From NCBI GenBank assembly GCA_945861585.1, contig CAMAVC010000009.1, positions 1 to 59,064 of the forward strand: a stretch of 59,064 nt of DNA, read 5' to 3'. Position 1 is the stretch's first letter, and every line of letters starts with the position of its first letter. Positions 46,379 through 56,862 of this stretch are shown here, in pieces. The position numbers and the translations under genes were made by a program. The notes beneath the pieces are model-generated. The model searched no databases and was not told the DNA's origin. It worked only from the letters and a program-made list of their open reading frames with translations. Source of the DNA: Planctomicrobium piriforme (lineage in GTDB: Bacteria; Planctomycetota; Planctomycetia; Pirellulales; UBA1268).

Positions 46379-46486
46379 GGCTACCATTACCGTGACATCG
46401 CCAAACGGCTGAAGGAGCTTGGCCTACGGTTCCACCGTCAGGCGGCTGGCTACCCCGAGCCGCTCATGATTGACATCGTGCGCTGA
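46379..46486 (+). pseudogene. HicA-like toxin fragment fused to a repeated tail
   Basis: The frame reads GYHYRDIAKRLKELGLRFHR then QAAG, which resembles the N-terminal helix and strand of HicA-family toxins (YRDIxxxLxxLGFxFxRQxxG). Where the catalytic GSH block should follow, the sequence switches to YPEPLMIDIVR and a stop, the same tail as the esterase gene and copy B. There is no start codon upstream in frame near the inverted repeat. It looks like a recombination relic. Confidence 0.45.
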
Positions 46487-46525
46487 CGCCGTGCTGTCAG
46501 GCCGTCGTCAGCGGCGGCGAGCGGA
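46448..46525 (+). repeat. Repeated 3'-end module, copy C
   Basis: GYPEPLMIDIVR and stop, then CGCTGACGCCGTGCTGTCAG and GCCGTCGTCAGCGGCGGCGA, GCGGA. The latter half forms the 3' end (last residues FRSPPLTTA) of the convergent MFS transporter gene. Nearly identical to copy B over the non-coding half. Confidence 0.75.
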
Positions 46526-47858
46526 ATCCGCCGGGCCGTGCCAGCGGCTGCGGATCGGGAATCAGCCGCCGCGTCCACGCGTAGAACGCTCCGCACGCCA
46601 AAAGAAATGCCCAGGGAAGCAGGCTGACGACGATCCGAAAGCACGCGTCGCCGCCCGCCACCCGCCCGATCGCGGCCGTCGCGGCGGCAAACACGACGCA
46701 GCCAGCTCCGTAGCCCACGTTCACCGCGAGTCCGCGGAAGCTGAGCACCGTCGCCCGCCGCCCCGAGTCGACGAGCTGGTTGAGGTAGTGGCTCTGCAGA
46801 AACGTGACCATCCGCATCGCGGTGGAGAGCAGGATCACGAACACGACGCCGACGACGGGCACGAACGCCGCCGTGCCGGCGAGCCCCACGAGCGTGACCG
46901 CCGCCAGCAGCAGGCCGTTGCGGCTCGCGCTCGCGTCGAGCGCCAACCACCGCAGCGGCCCCGCCAGCGCTAGCCCGAGAAGCGCCGCGGCCGCGCTCAC
47001 CAGTCCGAATGCCGACGGCGGAATGCCGATCTGCTCGTAGATTTCGCTCGACACGACGAGCACCTGCCGGATCGGCATGTCGATGAGCACTCCCGCCACG
47101 ATCACCAGCAGCACCAGCGGCCGGGCGACGATCCACCGACCGGTGGTCGCTGTCTGGCGAAACGTCGCCAGCGGGTCGGCGTGGCCCGGTGAGGAACGCG
47201 GCGGCTCGCGCATCGCCACGGCCGCCGCGAGGGCCCCGAGGGCGGAGCCGAGCGTGAGCCAGATCGGCAGGCGAAACGTCGCGGCCCGGCTCAAGCCCCC
47301 GGCGAAGCCCGCGCCCCGCACCAGCGCGTCGAGCGGTGCGGGATCGTATGCGAGGCTGCCCGTGACCATGCACACGATGGTGACCACGCCGCCCGCCCGC
47401 ATCAGCCGCTCGAGCACCTTGGGCCAGTCGGCGGCGCGACCGGCGGCGGCGAGTGAGTCGAAGGCCAGCGCCTCGTCGGCCCCGGAGATGAAGGCCTCGG
47501 CGGCGCCGCTCAGGATGCGGTTGGCCACGAGCGCCGGTAGCACCCAGGCCGACGGCACGGGCACGAGCACGAGGATCGCCATCTCGATCACCATCAAGGC
47601 CGCCCCGGCGACGACGAGCCGGCGCCGGCCGATGAGATCGGCGAGCGCCCCCGACGGCACCTCGAGCAGCACGATCGCCGCCGCCCAGATCGCGTTGAGC
47701 AACGCGAACGCCTCGACCGAGATGCCGAAGTCGAGAAACATCACCATGAACACGGGGTAGTAGAACCGCGCGTTGAACAGGATGCGGAAGGCCACGAACA
47801 GCCGCACGTTGCGCTCGGCTGCTGCGAACGAGAGTGCTGGGGAATCGGGAGGGGGCAT
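46497..47858 (-). CDS. MFS transporter
   Basis: 453 residues with about 12 hydrophobic segments, major facilitator superfamily. The loop 2-3 motif A region reads GALADLIGRRRLVVAGA near 68-84, and ISGADEALAFDSL is typical of the drug/sugar MFS type often annotated in planctomycetes. The substrate is unknown. The start ATG 47858 follows a GGGAGG-like stretch (seen on the plus strand as TCGGGAGGG). A long in-frame extension upstream is the shadow of the neighbouring peptidase gene. The last nine residues derive from the repeat module at its 3' end. Confidence 0.85.
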   Translation of the reverse strand: MPPPDSPALSFAAAERNVRLFVAFRILFNARFYYPVFMVMFLDFGISVEAFALLNAIWAAAIVLLEVPSGALADLIGRRRLVVAGAALMVIEMAILVLVPVPSAWVLPALVANRILSGAAEAFISGADEALAFDSLAAAGRAADWPKVLERLMRAGGVVTIVCMVTGSLAYDPAPLDALVRGAGFAGGLSRAATFRLPIWLTLGSALGALAAAVAMREPPRSSPGHADPLATFRQTATTGRWIVARPLVLLVIVAGVLIDMPIRQVLVVSSEIYEQIGIPPSAFGLVSAAAALLGLALAGPLRWLALDASASRNGLLLAAVTLVGLAGTAAFVPVVGVVFVILLSTAMRMVTFLQSHYLNQLVDSGRRATVLSFRGLAVNVGYGAGCVVFAAATAAIGRVAGGDACFRIVVSLLPWAFLLACGAFYAWTRRLIPDPQPLARPGGFRSPPLTTA

Positions 47859-47978
47859 GCGTGCTCGGGGGCCCAGCAATCTTCGTGCGCTTCGTGCGTG
47901 ACGCGTCGCCAGATCTCCGCAGCGGTTATAACGTGGTCGTCGCGGCGACGCCCGCCGCCCCCCCTCGGAGTCTCCGCC

Positions 47979-49040
47979 TTGGAAACCGCCGCCCGTGAGT
48001 TTTTGATCCGCCTTCTGGAAACGCCGAGCCCGTCGGGCTACGAGCAGCCGATCCAAAGAATTGTGCGCGACTATCTCGGCGGCGTCGCCGACACCATTCA
48101 TACCGACGCCCACGGCAACGTGATCGGCGTGAAGAACGCGGGGGCTCCCACGCGGATGTTGCTCGCGGGCCACTGCGACCAGATCGGCCTGATCGTGCAA
48201 TACATCGATTCGGAAGGCTACATCTCCGTGCAGCCGATCGGCGGCTGGGATCCGATGCAGCTCGTGGGCTCGCGGGTCGTGATCTGGACGGCGTCGGGCC
48301 CGGTGCCGGGCGTGATCGCCCGCAAGCCGATCCACCTGCTCACCGACGAGGAGCGCAAGGTCGTGCCGAAGATGAAGGATCTGTGGATCGACATCGGCGC
48401 GCCCGACAAGGCCGACGCCGAGAGCGTGGTCCGTGTGGGCGACTGCGTGACGTTCGAGCTGAAGTTCCAACCGCTCCGCAACAACCGCGCCTGCTCCGTG
48501 GCGATGGACGACAAGATCGGCCTGTGGGTCGTGCTCGAGGCGTTTCGCCGGGCGAGCGCGGCCGGCCCCCTGCCCTGTGCGCTCTCTGTGGCCTCCACCG
48601 TGCAGGAAGAGATCGGCCTCCGCGGCGCGCAGACGAGCTCGTATGCCGTCGATCCGCACGTGGCGATCGCCGTCGACGTCACGCACGCCACCGACTGCCC
48701 CACGATCGACAAGAAGTCGGAGGGCGACATCGGCCTCGGCAAGGGCCCGGTGGTGTACCGTGGGCCGAACATGAACCCGCACGTGGTCGATCGGCTCCTC
48801 GCCGCCGGCAAAGCGAAGGAGATCCCGGTGCAGCTCGCCGCCAGCGGCCGTGCCACGCCGACGGATGCGAACGTGCTGCAGACCACGCGGGCCGGTGTGG
48901 CGACGGGCCTCGTGAGCGTGCCCAATCGCTACATGCACTCGGCTGTCGAGACGATCTCGCTCGACGACGCCGACCGGGCCGCCGATCTGCTGGCTGCGTT
49001 CTGCCGCGGGCTCGAGGGCCCGATCGACTGGGCCCCGTGA
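47979..49040 (+). CDS. M42 family metallopeptidase (glutamyl aminopeptidase-like)
   Basis: 353 residues, cytoplasmic co-catalytic zinc/cobalt aminopeptidase of the FrvX/PepA type that forms large tetrahedral complexes. Metal and catalytic residues are in AGHCDQIGLIV (about 67), VAMDDKIGLW (Asp bridging metal, about 180), TVQEEIGLRGAQ (catalytic Glu pair, about 212), AVDVTHATD and RYMHSAVE (final His). No ATG fits; TTG 47979 with CGGAG 8 bases upstream gives the normal N-terminus ETAAREFLIRLLETPSPSGY. It is divergent from the MFS transporter. Confidence 0.88.
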   Translation: METAAREFLIRLLETPSPSGYEQPIQRIVRDYLGGVADTIHTDAHGNVIGVKNAGAPTRMLLAGHCDQIGLIVQYIDSEGYISVQPIGGWDPMQLVGSRVVIWTASGPVPGVIARKPIHLLTDEERKVVPKMKDLWIDIGAPDKADAESVVRVGDCVTFELKFQPLRNNRACSVAMDDKIGLWVVLEAFRRASAAGPLPCALSVASTVQEEIGLRGAQTSSYAVDPHVAIAVDVTHATDCPTIDKKSEGDIGLGKGPVVYRGPNMNPHVVDRLLAAGKAKEIPVQLAASGRATPTDANVLQTTRAGVATGLVSVPNRYMHSAVETISLDDADRAADLLAAFCRGLEGPIDWAP

Positions 49041-49047
49041 GCCCGCG

Positions 49048-49210
49048 AGGGGCATCCACTCGGCTTACGCCTCGGGCTTCCGGAGCAGTTTTGGAAAGCT
49101 CGAAGCGCAAGAGGGGCATCCACTCGGCTTACGCCTCGGGCTTCCGGAGCAGTTTTGGAAAGCCCGAATCGCAAGAAGGGCATCCACTCGGCTCACGCCT
49201 CGGGCTCGAG
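49048..49210. repeat. Tandem repeat, 64-bp period, about 2.6 copies
   Basis: Units begin at 49048, 49112 and 49176, each starting AGGGGCATCCACTCGGCTTA and continuing CGCCTCGGGCTTCCGGAGCA and GTTTTGGAAAG. Each contains the 26-bp element found as an inverted pair at the xylR start. The array fills the gap between the convergent M42 peptidase and DEAD-box helicase genes. Confidence 0.9.
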
Positions 49211-49219
49211 CTTTGCCGC

Positions 49220-50593
49220 TTACAGAGCGCGGCGGTGTTTGCTGCGCTTCGCGCGGCCAGCCGCTGCTGGTGCTGGTGAGGCCACGGCTGCCGCGTGGGG
49301 TGCGCCGCGTCGCTCCGTGCGCGACGAGCGCTCGCTCCGGCGCGAGCCGCCTTGCCGCCCTCGCCCGCGTGACTGTCCGCCGCGTGGCCGACGCTCGTGC
49401 CCGCCCTCAGACTGCGGCTCGATGGGGGCCGCAATGCCGTCCGGTGCGTTCTCCGCGGGGATCTTCATCCGGATGAGCCGTTCGATCGCGGCCAGCCGCG
49501 GCCGCTCTTCGTGGTCGCAGAAGCTGACGGCCGTGCCCGACTGCCCGGCCCGGCCCGTGCGGCCGATCCGGTGCACGTAGGTTTCCGGCTCGTGTGGCAG
49601 CTCGTAGTTCACGACGTGCGACACGGCGTCGACGTCGATCCCGCGGGCGGCGATGTCGGTCGCGATCAGCACCGGCGGCCGCGGCGACTTGAACGCCGCG
49701 AGCGCCCGCTCCCGTTGGTTTTGCGACTTGTTGCCGTGGATCGCCGCCGCCGAGATGCCCGCCTTGTCGAGATCGCGGTGCAGCTTGTCGGCCCCGTGCT
49801 TCGTGCGGGTGAACACGATCACGCGCGAGATCGGCTCCTCGCGCAACAGCTGCACGAGCCGCTGCTTCTTTTCCTGCTTGGCCACGTGATACACCGACTG
49901 CGTGACCGTCTCGGCCGACGTGGCCTGCGGGGCTGTCTTCACCTCGAGCGGGTCACGGAGCATCGAGTCGGCGAGTTCGCGGACCTCGGCCGGCAGCGTC
50001 GCCGAGAAGAAGAGCGTCTGGCGGTCGCGCGGCAGCATGCCCACGATCCGGCGCACGTCGTGGATGAAGCCCATGTCGAGCATCCGGTCGGCCTCGTCGA
50101 GCACGAGAAACTCGACACTTCGCAGATCGACGAGCCGCTGGCCCACGAGATCGAGCAGCCGGCCGGGGGTGGCCACGAGCACGTCTACGCCGCGGGCGAG
50201 AGCATCGGCCTGGGGCCGCTGGCTCACGCCGCCGTAGATCACGGCCGCGGTCGTTCCGGCATGCCGGCCATAGGCCCGCACGCTCTCGTGAATCTGGGCG
50301 GCGAGCTCCCGCGTGGGGGCGAGCACGAGCACGCGGCAGCGCCGTGCCGCGGCGCGGCCGGGGGCAGCCCGCAACCGCTCGATGAGCGGCAGCGTGAAGG
50401 CGGCCGTCTTGCCGGTGCCCGTCTGGGCGCAGCCAAAGAGGTCGCGGCCGGCAAGCACGTGGGGAATGGCCTTGGCCTGGATCGGCGTGGGCGTGGCATA
50501 GCCCTCGTCGGCGAGCGCGCGGAGCGTGACGGCCGAGAGGCCGAGGTCGGCGAAGGTCGGGGTGGCAATCGAATCAGAAGCGGGGTTCACCAT
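49220..50593 (-). CDS. DEAD-box ATP-dependent RNA helicase (RhlE-like)
   Basis: 457 residues. Q motif FADLGLSAVTLRAL, motif I AQTGTGKTAAF, motif II LDEADRMLDMGF, motif III FSATLP, and motifs IV-VI including IATDIAARGIDV and YVHRIGRTGRAG, all intact. The Arg/Gly/Ser-rich tail (about 390-457, RRPRGGQSRGRGRQGGSRR) is a typical RNA-binding extension of RhlE-type helicases acting in RNA decay, ribosome assembly or cold adaptation. ATG 50593 is preceded by GGAAGGAAAA. The in-frame extension upstream is unconserved. A 370-base leader region separates it from the divergent hypothetical gene. Confidence 0.93.
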   Translation of the reverse strand: MVNPASDSIATPTFADLGLSAVTLRALADEGYATPTPIQAKAIPHVLAGRDLFGCAQTGTGKTAAFTLPLIERLRAAPGRAAARRCRVLVLAPTRELAAQIHESVRAYGRHAGTTAAVIYGGVSQRPQADALARGVDVLVATPGRLLDLVGQRLVDLRSVEFLVLDEADRMLDMGFIHDVRRIVGMLPRDRQTLFFSATLPAEVRELADSMLRDPLEVKTAPQATSAETVTQSVYHVAKQEKKQRLVQLLREEPISRVIVFTRTKHGADKLHRDLDKAGISAAAIHGNKSQNQRERALAAFKSPRPPVLIATDIAARGIDVDAVSHVVNYELPHEPETYVHRIGRTGRAGQSGTAVSFCDHEERPRLAAIERLIRMKIPAENAPDGIAAPIEPQSEGGHERRPRGGQSRGRGRQGGSRRSERSSRTERRGAPHAAAVASPAPAAAGRAKRSKHRRAL

Positions 50594-50963
50594 GGATTTT
50601 CCTTCCAGAGAAACAGAGCACGCGCGGACCAGGAACAGACCTGGAGGGGGCGAAGCCACAGTGGCAAAGCGATCCCGGCGATGGATCACTGCCTGCCGAA
50701 CCGCCGCCGTGCCCGGGAGTCGGCCCAAGAGGCCGACATCAACCGGAAGGCGAACGCTGCGAAAGATGCGATCGCGGCAATGGCGAAGTCAGCCCGTGGC
50801 CGACCGATTGCCCTCATCGATTCCGAACACCCGAATCATACCACACCGGAATCACCGGGGCAACGCGGCCTGAAACCAGCCGATCTCCAATCTTGCCCAG
50901 GCTTTGCCCCTTCTTGCGGCCGGGCTCGTTTATCTCCTTAGGCCAAACCCCGGAGATTCAGTC
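50594..50963. other. Long intergenic leader between divergent genes, no gene supported
   Basis: The stretch contains short frames but none with a domain or convincing ribosome binding site. It may hold the leader of the helicase mRNA, since DEAD-box helicase genes often have long regulated leaders. I could not identify a conserved structure. Confidence 0.35.
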
Positions 50964-51488
50964 ATGCACCGCCTCTACCATCTTTGTCGACATCGAGCTT
51001 TCGTCTGCTGCATCGTGCTGATCGCAGCCTCGGCGACTCAGTGCACGAGTGGCGTGGCGGGCGAGCGCGGCGAATCGGTCGCGCCGCGGGCGGTCACCAA
51101 GGCCGTCAACGCCCTCGCGCCCACCGACATTGCGATCGCAGCAGCCACCAGCACGCCATGCACCCTCGCAAAGCTGCCTGGTTCGATGTCCAAACTGCTG
51201 CCGCTCCTGCCGAGCGATCACCGGCCCCTGTTCGAGGAGTGCGCCCGCGGCCGCATGAAGATCAAGCGCACGGTATCGGCGTTCGATCTCGTCACGGCGA
51301 TCGACGATCCGGCCGACCGCCCGGCAGCGGTGGCCACCCTCCGTGCATTCTTCGACGGGCGGGCCGTCGATGCAGCCATGGGCGTCGGCCTGTCGGGCGA
51401 CCCCTACCCGATCAGTTTCGACTGGGTCGTGATCCTCGACCCGCAGTCGCAGACGCTCTTCAGCTTCGTGCTCAACTGCCACGACTGA
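50964..51488 (+). CDS. Hypothetical exported protein
   Basis: 174 residues, not recognised. The N-terminus has a basic start (MHRLYHLCRHR) and hydrophobic run FVCCIVLIAASATQCTSG; the TQC segment could be a lipobox-like cleavage site, making it a possible lipoprotein. The mature part contains two further Cys (TPCTLAK and EECARGR) and a C-terminal beta-like WVVILDPQSQTLFSFVLNCHD. CGGAG precedes the ATG. It stands upstream of groEL on the same strand, but the chaperone genes have their own promoter-like element, so a functional link is not implied. Confidence 0.6.
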   Translation: MHRLYHLCRHRAFVCCIVLIAASATQCTSGVAGERGESVAPRAVTKAVNALAPTDIAIAAATSTPCTLAKLPGSMSKLLPLLPSDHRPLFEECARGRMKIKRTVSAFDLVTAIDDPADRPAAVATLRAFFDGRAVDAAMGVGLSGDPYPISFDWVVILDPQSQTLFSFVLNCHD

Positions 51489-51593
51489 AGCCGCCCTGCG
51501 GCTCTGCCAAAACGGCACGTCTGCGGCCCCGAGCCTGGGCTGCACCACGCCGCAGGCGGCGGTTTTCCAGTCGATCACCCCGTTCCGCGGCTT

Positions 51594-51609
51594 TGGCACG
51601 CCGGTTGCT
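51594..51609 (+). promoter_or_regulatory. Sigma-54-type promoter upstream of groEL
   Basis: TTGGCACGCCGGTTGCT matches the -24/-12 consensus TTGGCACG-N4-TTGC with the required GG-N10-GC spacing. It lies about 90 bases before the groEL GTG start. No CIRCE inverted repeat was seen in the same gap. Sigma-54 control of a chaperone operon is unusual; enhancer sites and an activator were not identified. Confidence 0.5.
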
Positions 51610-51699
51610 CCCTTTTTGGCCGTGTTGGTGTAGGCTGCCAAACCCGTTGGGTTTTTGGAGCCCGTGAGTTCTGTCGACCTGTTCCCGAAGGAGTGCATC

Positions 51700-53406
<1,707 letters not shown>

Positions 53407-53462
53407 GCGAAACCGACCCCCGACACTTGCAACGTTTCCTTCCCTTTTGGAGAGAGTTTCTC

Positions 53463-53768
53463 ATGGCTGCGAAAAACCTGAAGATCCGTCCGCTCGATGA
53501 CCGTGTGGTGGTGGAGCCTGTCGAGGCCGAAGAGAGGACTGCCGGCGGCATCGTCCTGCCCGACTCGGCGAAGGAGAAGCCACAGCGCGGCCACGTGGTG
53601 GCGCTCGGCCCCGGCAAACTTCTCGAGAGTGGCCAGCGGGCCAGCCTCTCCGTCTCCATCGGCGACGAAGTGATCTACGGCAAGTACTCCGGCAGCGATA
53701 TCGAGATCGATGGCCACGACGTCAAGATCCTGCGCGAGAGCGACATCCTGGCCAAGGTCTTGAGCTAA
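53463..53768 (+). CDS. groES: Co-chaperonin GroES
   Basis: 101 residues, the 10-kDa lid of Gro[22 protein letters not shown] at the start, the mobile loop [20 protein letters not shown], and [19 protein letters not shown] near the end are all standard. GGAGAG precedes the ATG. It lies between two groEL genes, so the order is groEL-groES-groEL instead of the usual groES-groEL. Confidence 0.96.
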   Translation: MAAKNLKIRPLDDRVVVEPVEAEERTAGGIVLPDSAKEKPQRGHVVALGPGKLLESGQRASLSVSIGDEVIYGKYSGSDIEIDGHDVKILRESDILAKVLS

Positions 53769-53783
53769 CTATCCACTTTCCCT

Positions 53784-53806
53784 CCCCTCTTCCTCTGGGA
53801 GAGGGG
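53784..53806. repeat. Pyrimidine/purine hairpin between groES and groEL2
   Basis: CCCCTCT-TCCTCTGGG-AGAGGGG is a 7-bp perfect stem with wider partial pairing between CCTCCC and GGGAGG outside. It resembles short CCCTCTCCC/GGGAGAGGG repeats common between bacterial genes. It may attenuate transcription between groES and the second groEL. Confidence 0.4.
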
Positions 53807-53866
53807 TCGGGAGGTGAGGGTGCTTCCACCACCGTCCACAACCCACCACTTCGAGGAGATCGTTCC

Positions 53867-55486
53867 GTGCCCAAGCAACTGATGTTCGACGACAATGCCC
53901 GCGCCAAGCTGCTCAAGGGCGTCGAGAAACTCGCCGGCGCCGTCGCAGTGACGATGGGCCCGACGGGCCGCAACGTCATCATCGACAAGTCGTTCGGCGG
54001 GCCGACGGTCACCAAGGACGGCGTGACGGTGAGCAAGGAGGTCGACCTCGAAGACCCGTTCGAAAACATGGGCGCGAAGCTCGTGAATGAAGTCGCCTCG
54101 AAGACGTCGGATCTGGCGGGTGACGGCACCACCACGGCCACGGTGCTCGCCCGGGCGATCTTCCGCGAGGGCTCGCGGATGGTGGCCGCCGGCAGCAACC
54201 CCACGGCCGTGCGGCGGGGCATTGAGAAGGGCGTGGCGGCGGCCGTGGGCCATCTGATGGAGATCGCCAAGAAGGTCGATCGGCCCGAGGAGATCGCCCA
54301 AGTCGGCTCGATCAGTGCCAACAACGACCGCGCGATCGGCGACCTGCTCGCCGAGGCGCTGCAAAAGGTGGGCAAGGACGGCGTGATCACCGTCGAGGAA
54401 GGGAAGACGACGGAGACCACGGTGCGGTTCGTCGATGGCATGCAGTTCGACAAGGGCTACATCTCCCCCTACTTCATCAATCGCACCGCCGAGATGGACT
54501 GCCAGCTCGACGACGGCTTGATCCTGATTCACGAAAAGAAGATCTCGAACCTCCGCGATCTGCTGCCGTTGCTCGAAAAAGTGGCCCAGTCGGGCAAGCC
54601 GTTCTTGATCATCGCCGAAGACATCGACGGCGACGCACTCACGGCCCTCGTGGTGAACAAACTCCGCGGCGTGCTCAACATCTGTGCCGCGAAGGCCCCG
54701 GGCTTCGGCGACCGCCGCAAGGCGATGCTCGGCGACATCGCCGTGCTGACCGGCGGCACGCTGATCAGCGAAGACCTCGGCCTGAAGCTCGAGAGCCTCG
54801 ACCTCTCTCACCTCGGCAAGGCCAAGAGCATCACGGTCGACAAGAACGAAACCACGATCGTGCAGGGTGCCGGCAAGCAGGCCGACGTGCAGGCCCGCGT
54901 GCACCAGATCCGCAATCAGATCGACGCCACGGAAAGCGAGTACGACCGCGAGAAGCTCCAAGAGCGGCTCGCCAAGCTGACTGGCGGCGTCGCGATCGTC
55001 TCGGTCGGCGCCGACACCGAGGCCGAGATGAAGCAGAAGAAAGCCCGCGTCGAAGACGCCCTCCACGCCACCCGTGCGGCCGTCGAGGAAGGCATCGTGC
55101 CCGGCGGCGGCGTGGCCCTGCTCCGCTGCCGCGAGGCGGTGGAGAAGGCTCGTTCGCAGGCCAAGGGTGACGAGAAGATCGGCGTCGACATCGTGCTCCA
55201 GGCGCTCGAAGCTCCGATCCGGCAGATCGCCGAGAACGGCGGGATCGACGGCTCGGTCGTGGCCGACGAGGTGGCCGGCAAGGACGTGCACATCGGCTAC
55301 GATGCCAACAAGGGCGAGTATGTCGACATGCTGAAGGCCGGAATCATCGACCCGGTGAAGGTGGTGCGGGTGGCGCTCACGAACGCCGCGAGCATCTCCG
55401 GCCTGTTGCTCACCACGGAAGCCCTGGTCACGAACCTCGACAAGGACGAGCCCAAGAAGCGGCGCGCGGAAGGCAGCATCCGCTAG
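53867..55486 (+). CDS. groEL2: Chaperonin GroEL, copy 2 (no GGM tail)
   Basis: 539 residues. Key motifs are intact: [56 protein letters not shown]. The C-terminus ends [14 protein letters not shown], so it lacks the Gly-Met repeat of copy 1, which often marks a specialised paralogue. Start is GTG 53867 with GAGGAG upstream; conserved [11 protein letters not shown] follows. Separate leader hairpins suggest some independent control although it is on the same strand as groEL-groES. Both chaperonins could share the single GroES here. Confidence 0.95.
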   Translation: MPKQLMFDDNARAKLLKGVEKLAGAVAVTMGPTGRNVIIDKSFGGPTVTKDGVTVSKEVDLEDPFENMGAKLVNEVASKTSDLAGDGTTTATVLARAIFREGSRMVAAGSNPTAVRRGIEKGVAAAVGHLMEIAKKVDRPEEIAQVGSISANNDRAIGDLLAEALQKVGKDGVITVEEGKTTETTVRFVDGMQFDKGYISPYFINRTAEMDCQLDDGLILIHEKKISNLRDLLPLLEKVAQSGKPFLIIAEDIDGDALTALVVNKLRGVLNICAAKAPGFGDRRKAMLGDIAVLTGGTLISEDLGLKLESLDLSHLGKAKSITVDKNETTIVQGAGKQADVQARVHQIRNQIDATESEYDREKLQERLAKLTGGVAIVSVGADTEAEMKQKKARVEDALHATRAAVEEGIVPGGGVALLRCREAVEKARSQAKGDEKIGVDIVLQALEAPIRQIAENGGIDGSVVADEVAGKDVHIGYDANKGEYVDMLKAGIIDPVKVVRVALTNAASISGLLLTTEALVTNLDKDEPKKRRAEGSIR

Positions 55487-55510
55487 CCGTCGGTGCGGGC
55501 TCCTTCATTC

Positions 55511-56653
55511 ATGCCCTCCACCCCGCAGCGCGACTTCTACGAGGTCTTGGGCGTCGAACGCACCGCGTCGAAGGGCCAGATTTCGGAGTCATACCGCAAA
55601 CTCGCGATCCGGTATCACCCCGACAAAAACCCGGGCGACGCGGAGGCGTCGGACCGCTTCAAAGAGGCGGCGCGGGCGTTCGAGGTGCTTTCCGACGACA
55701 CGCTGCGGTCGCGGTATGACCGCTACGGCCATGCCGGCCTTCAGGGCGGGCCGACCCACGATTTCAACGACATCGGCGACATTTTCGAAGCCTTCGGCGA
55801 CATCTTCGGCGGCGGATTCTTCGGCGGCGGCGGGCGGGCGGGTAACCGGTCACGCAAGGGCCGCGACGTATTTTCGAGCGTGGCACTCTCGCTCGTGGAG
55901 GCGGCGCGGGGGGCCACGAAGACGATCGAATTCACCCGGCACGAGGCGTGCGCCGCCTGCGACGGCAGCGGAGCCAAGAAGGGCACGGCACCAGTGCCCT
56001 GCGACTACTGCGCCGGCCGCGGCCAGGTGATCCAGCAGGCGGGGGTGTTTCGCCTTCAAACCACCTGCCCGGCCTGCCAGGGCGCGGGCAGGATTGTGCG
56101 GGAAAAGTGCCGGGAGTGTGCCGGCGAGGGTCTCACCGAAGAGCACGTGGAGCGCCGCGTGACGATTCCCGCCGGCGTCGACAACGACGTGCGCGTGCGG
56201 CTGGCCGGCGAAGGCGAGCCGGGGGGCAACGGCGGCCCGCCAGGCGATTGCTACTGCATGATCGAGATCGAGGAGCACCCGTTTCTCAAGCGCGACGGCC
56301 GCGACCTGCACTGCGAGGTGCCGGTGACGTTCAGCCAGGCGGCGCTCGGAGCCACCGTCGACGTGCCCACGCTCGACGGCCCCAAGCAGCTCGAGATCAA
56401 GCGCGGCACGCAGGCCAGCGAGGTGATCCGCGTGCGCGGGCTCGGCATGCCCGAGGTGCGCGGCAGGGGCGTCGGCGACCTGCACGTGCACGTGCACGTC
56501 GAGGTGCCGAAGACGCTCTCCCCCAAGGCCGAAAAACTGCTCCGGGAACTCGCCACGGAGGAGCAGAAGGCGGTGAGCGCCAAACGCTCGAGTTTCCTGA
56601 GCCGCCTCGCCGAATACTTCCAGCCGCACGAAGGCGGGCCCGATCCGAACTAA
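55511..56653 (+). CDS. dnaJ: DnaJ (Hsp40 co-chaperone)
   Basis: 380 residues with full type I layout: J domain with HPD in IRYHPDKNPGD (about 31-41), Gly/Phe region GDIFGGGFFGGGG, four CxxCxGxG zinc repeats (CAACDGSG, CDYCAGRG, CPACQGAG, CRECAGEG) and the C-terminal substrate-binding domains. It stimulates DnaK ATPase; dnaK itself is not in the window. ATG 55511 starts the conserved STPQRDFYEVLGV; an upstream GTG is 18 bases earlier. It follows groEL2 by 24 bases and probably belongs to the same transcript. Confidence 0.95.
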   Translation: MPSTPQRDFYEVLGVERTASKGQISESYRKLAIRYHPDKNPGDAEASDRFKEAARAFEVLSDDTLRSRYDRYGHAGLQGGPTHDFNDIGDIFEAFGDIFGGGFFGGGGRAGNRSRKGRDVFSSVALSLVEAARGATKTIEFTRHEACAACDGSGAKKGTAPVPCDYCAGRGQVIQQAGVFRLQTTCPACQGAGRIVREKCRECAGEGLTEEHVERRVTIPAGVDNDVRVRLAGEGEPGGNGGPPGDCYCMIEIEEHPFLKRDGRDLHCEVPVTFSQAALGATVDVPTLDGPKQLEIKRGTQASEVIRVRGLGMPEVRGRGVGDLHVHVHVEVPKTLSPKAEKLLRELATEEQKAVSAKRSSFLSRLAEYFQPHEGGPDPN

Positions 56654-56709
56654 CTCCAAAGACGCATCCTCAAGCAACTCCAGTGATCTGACATGCCATA
56701 CAGAACCAG

Positions 56710-56792
56710 GAAGGCGAGGGGGTCGGCGAACGCTCGACGAGACTTGGGCAGCCGCGGCCCACGCGAGGAGACTTTTGCCGCCCCCGAGCCGG
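56710..56792 (-). repeat. Dispersed intergenic repeat, copy 2 (short form)
   Basis: Read on the reverse strand it shares CCGGCTCGGGGGCGGCAAAA, GCGTGGGCCGC and CGAGCGTTCGCCGACCCCCT with 24425-24529. It lies in the 209-base gap between dnaJ and grpE, which otherwise holds no gene, and opposite in orientation to copy 1. Confidence 0.75.
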
Positions 56793-56862
56793 GACACCCT
56801 CCCCGGTAGCATCGATCCACGCCACACGACGACTCCCACGTTTCTTCCACCGAGATCCTTTC

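Noticed and set aside
44186-46525. Integron attC cassette sites
   Set aside because: The triple repeat includes a palindromic part but no GTTRRRY/RYYYAAC core sites and no integrase gene is seen.
47859-49055. Reverse-strand in-frame extension of the MFS gene over the M42 peptidase gene
   Set aside because: The MFS N-terminus starts naturally at 47858, and the forward strand encodes a complete M42 peptidase with all metal residues.
49048-49210. CRISPR-like array
   Set aside because: The period is 64 bases with the whole unit repeated; there are no unique spacers and no cas genes.
51489-51699. CIRCE element (HrcA operator) before groEL
   Set aside because: I looked for TTAGCACTC-N9-GAGTGCTAA or close variants and found none; only the sigma-54-like motif stands out.
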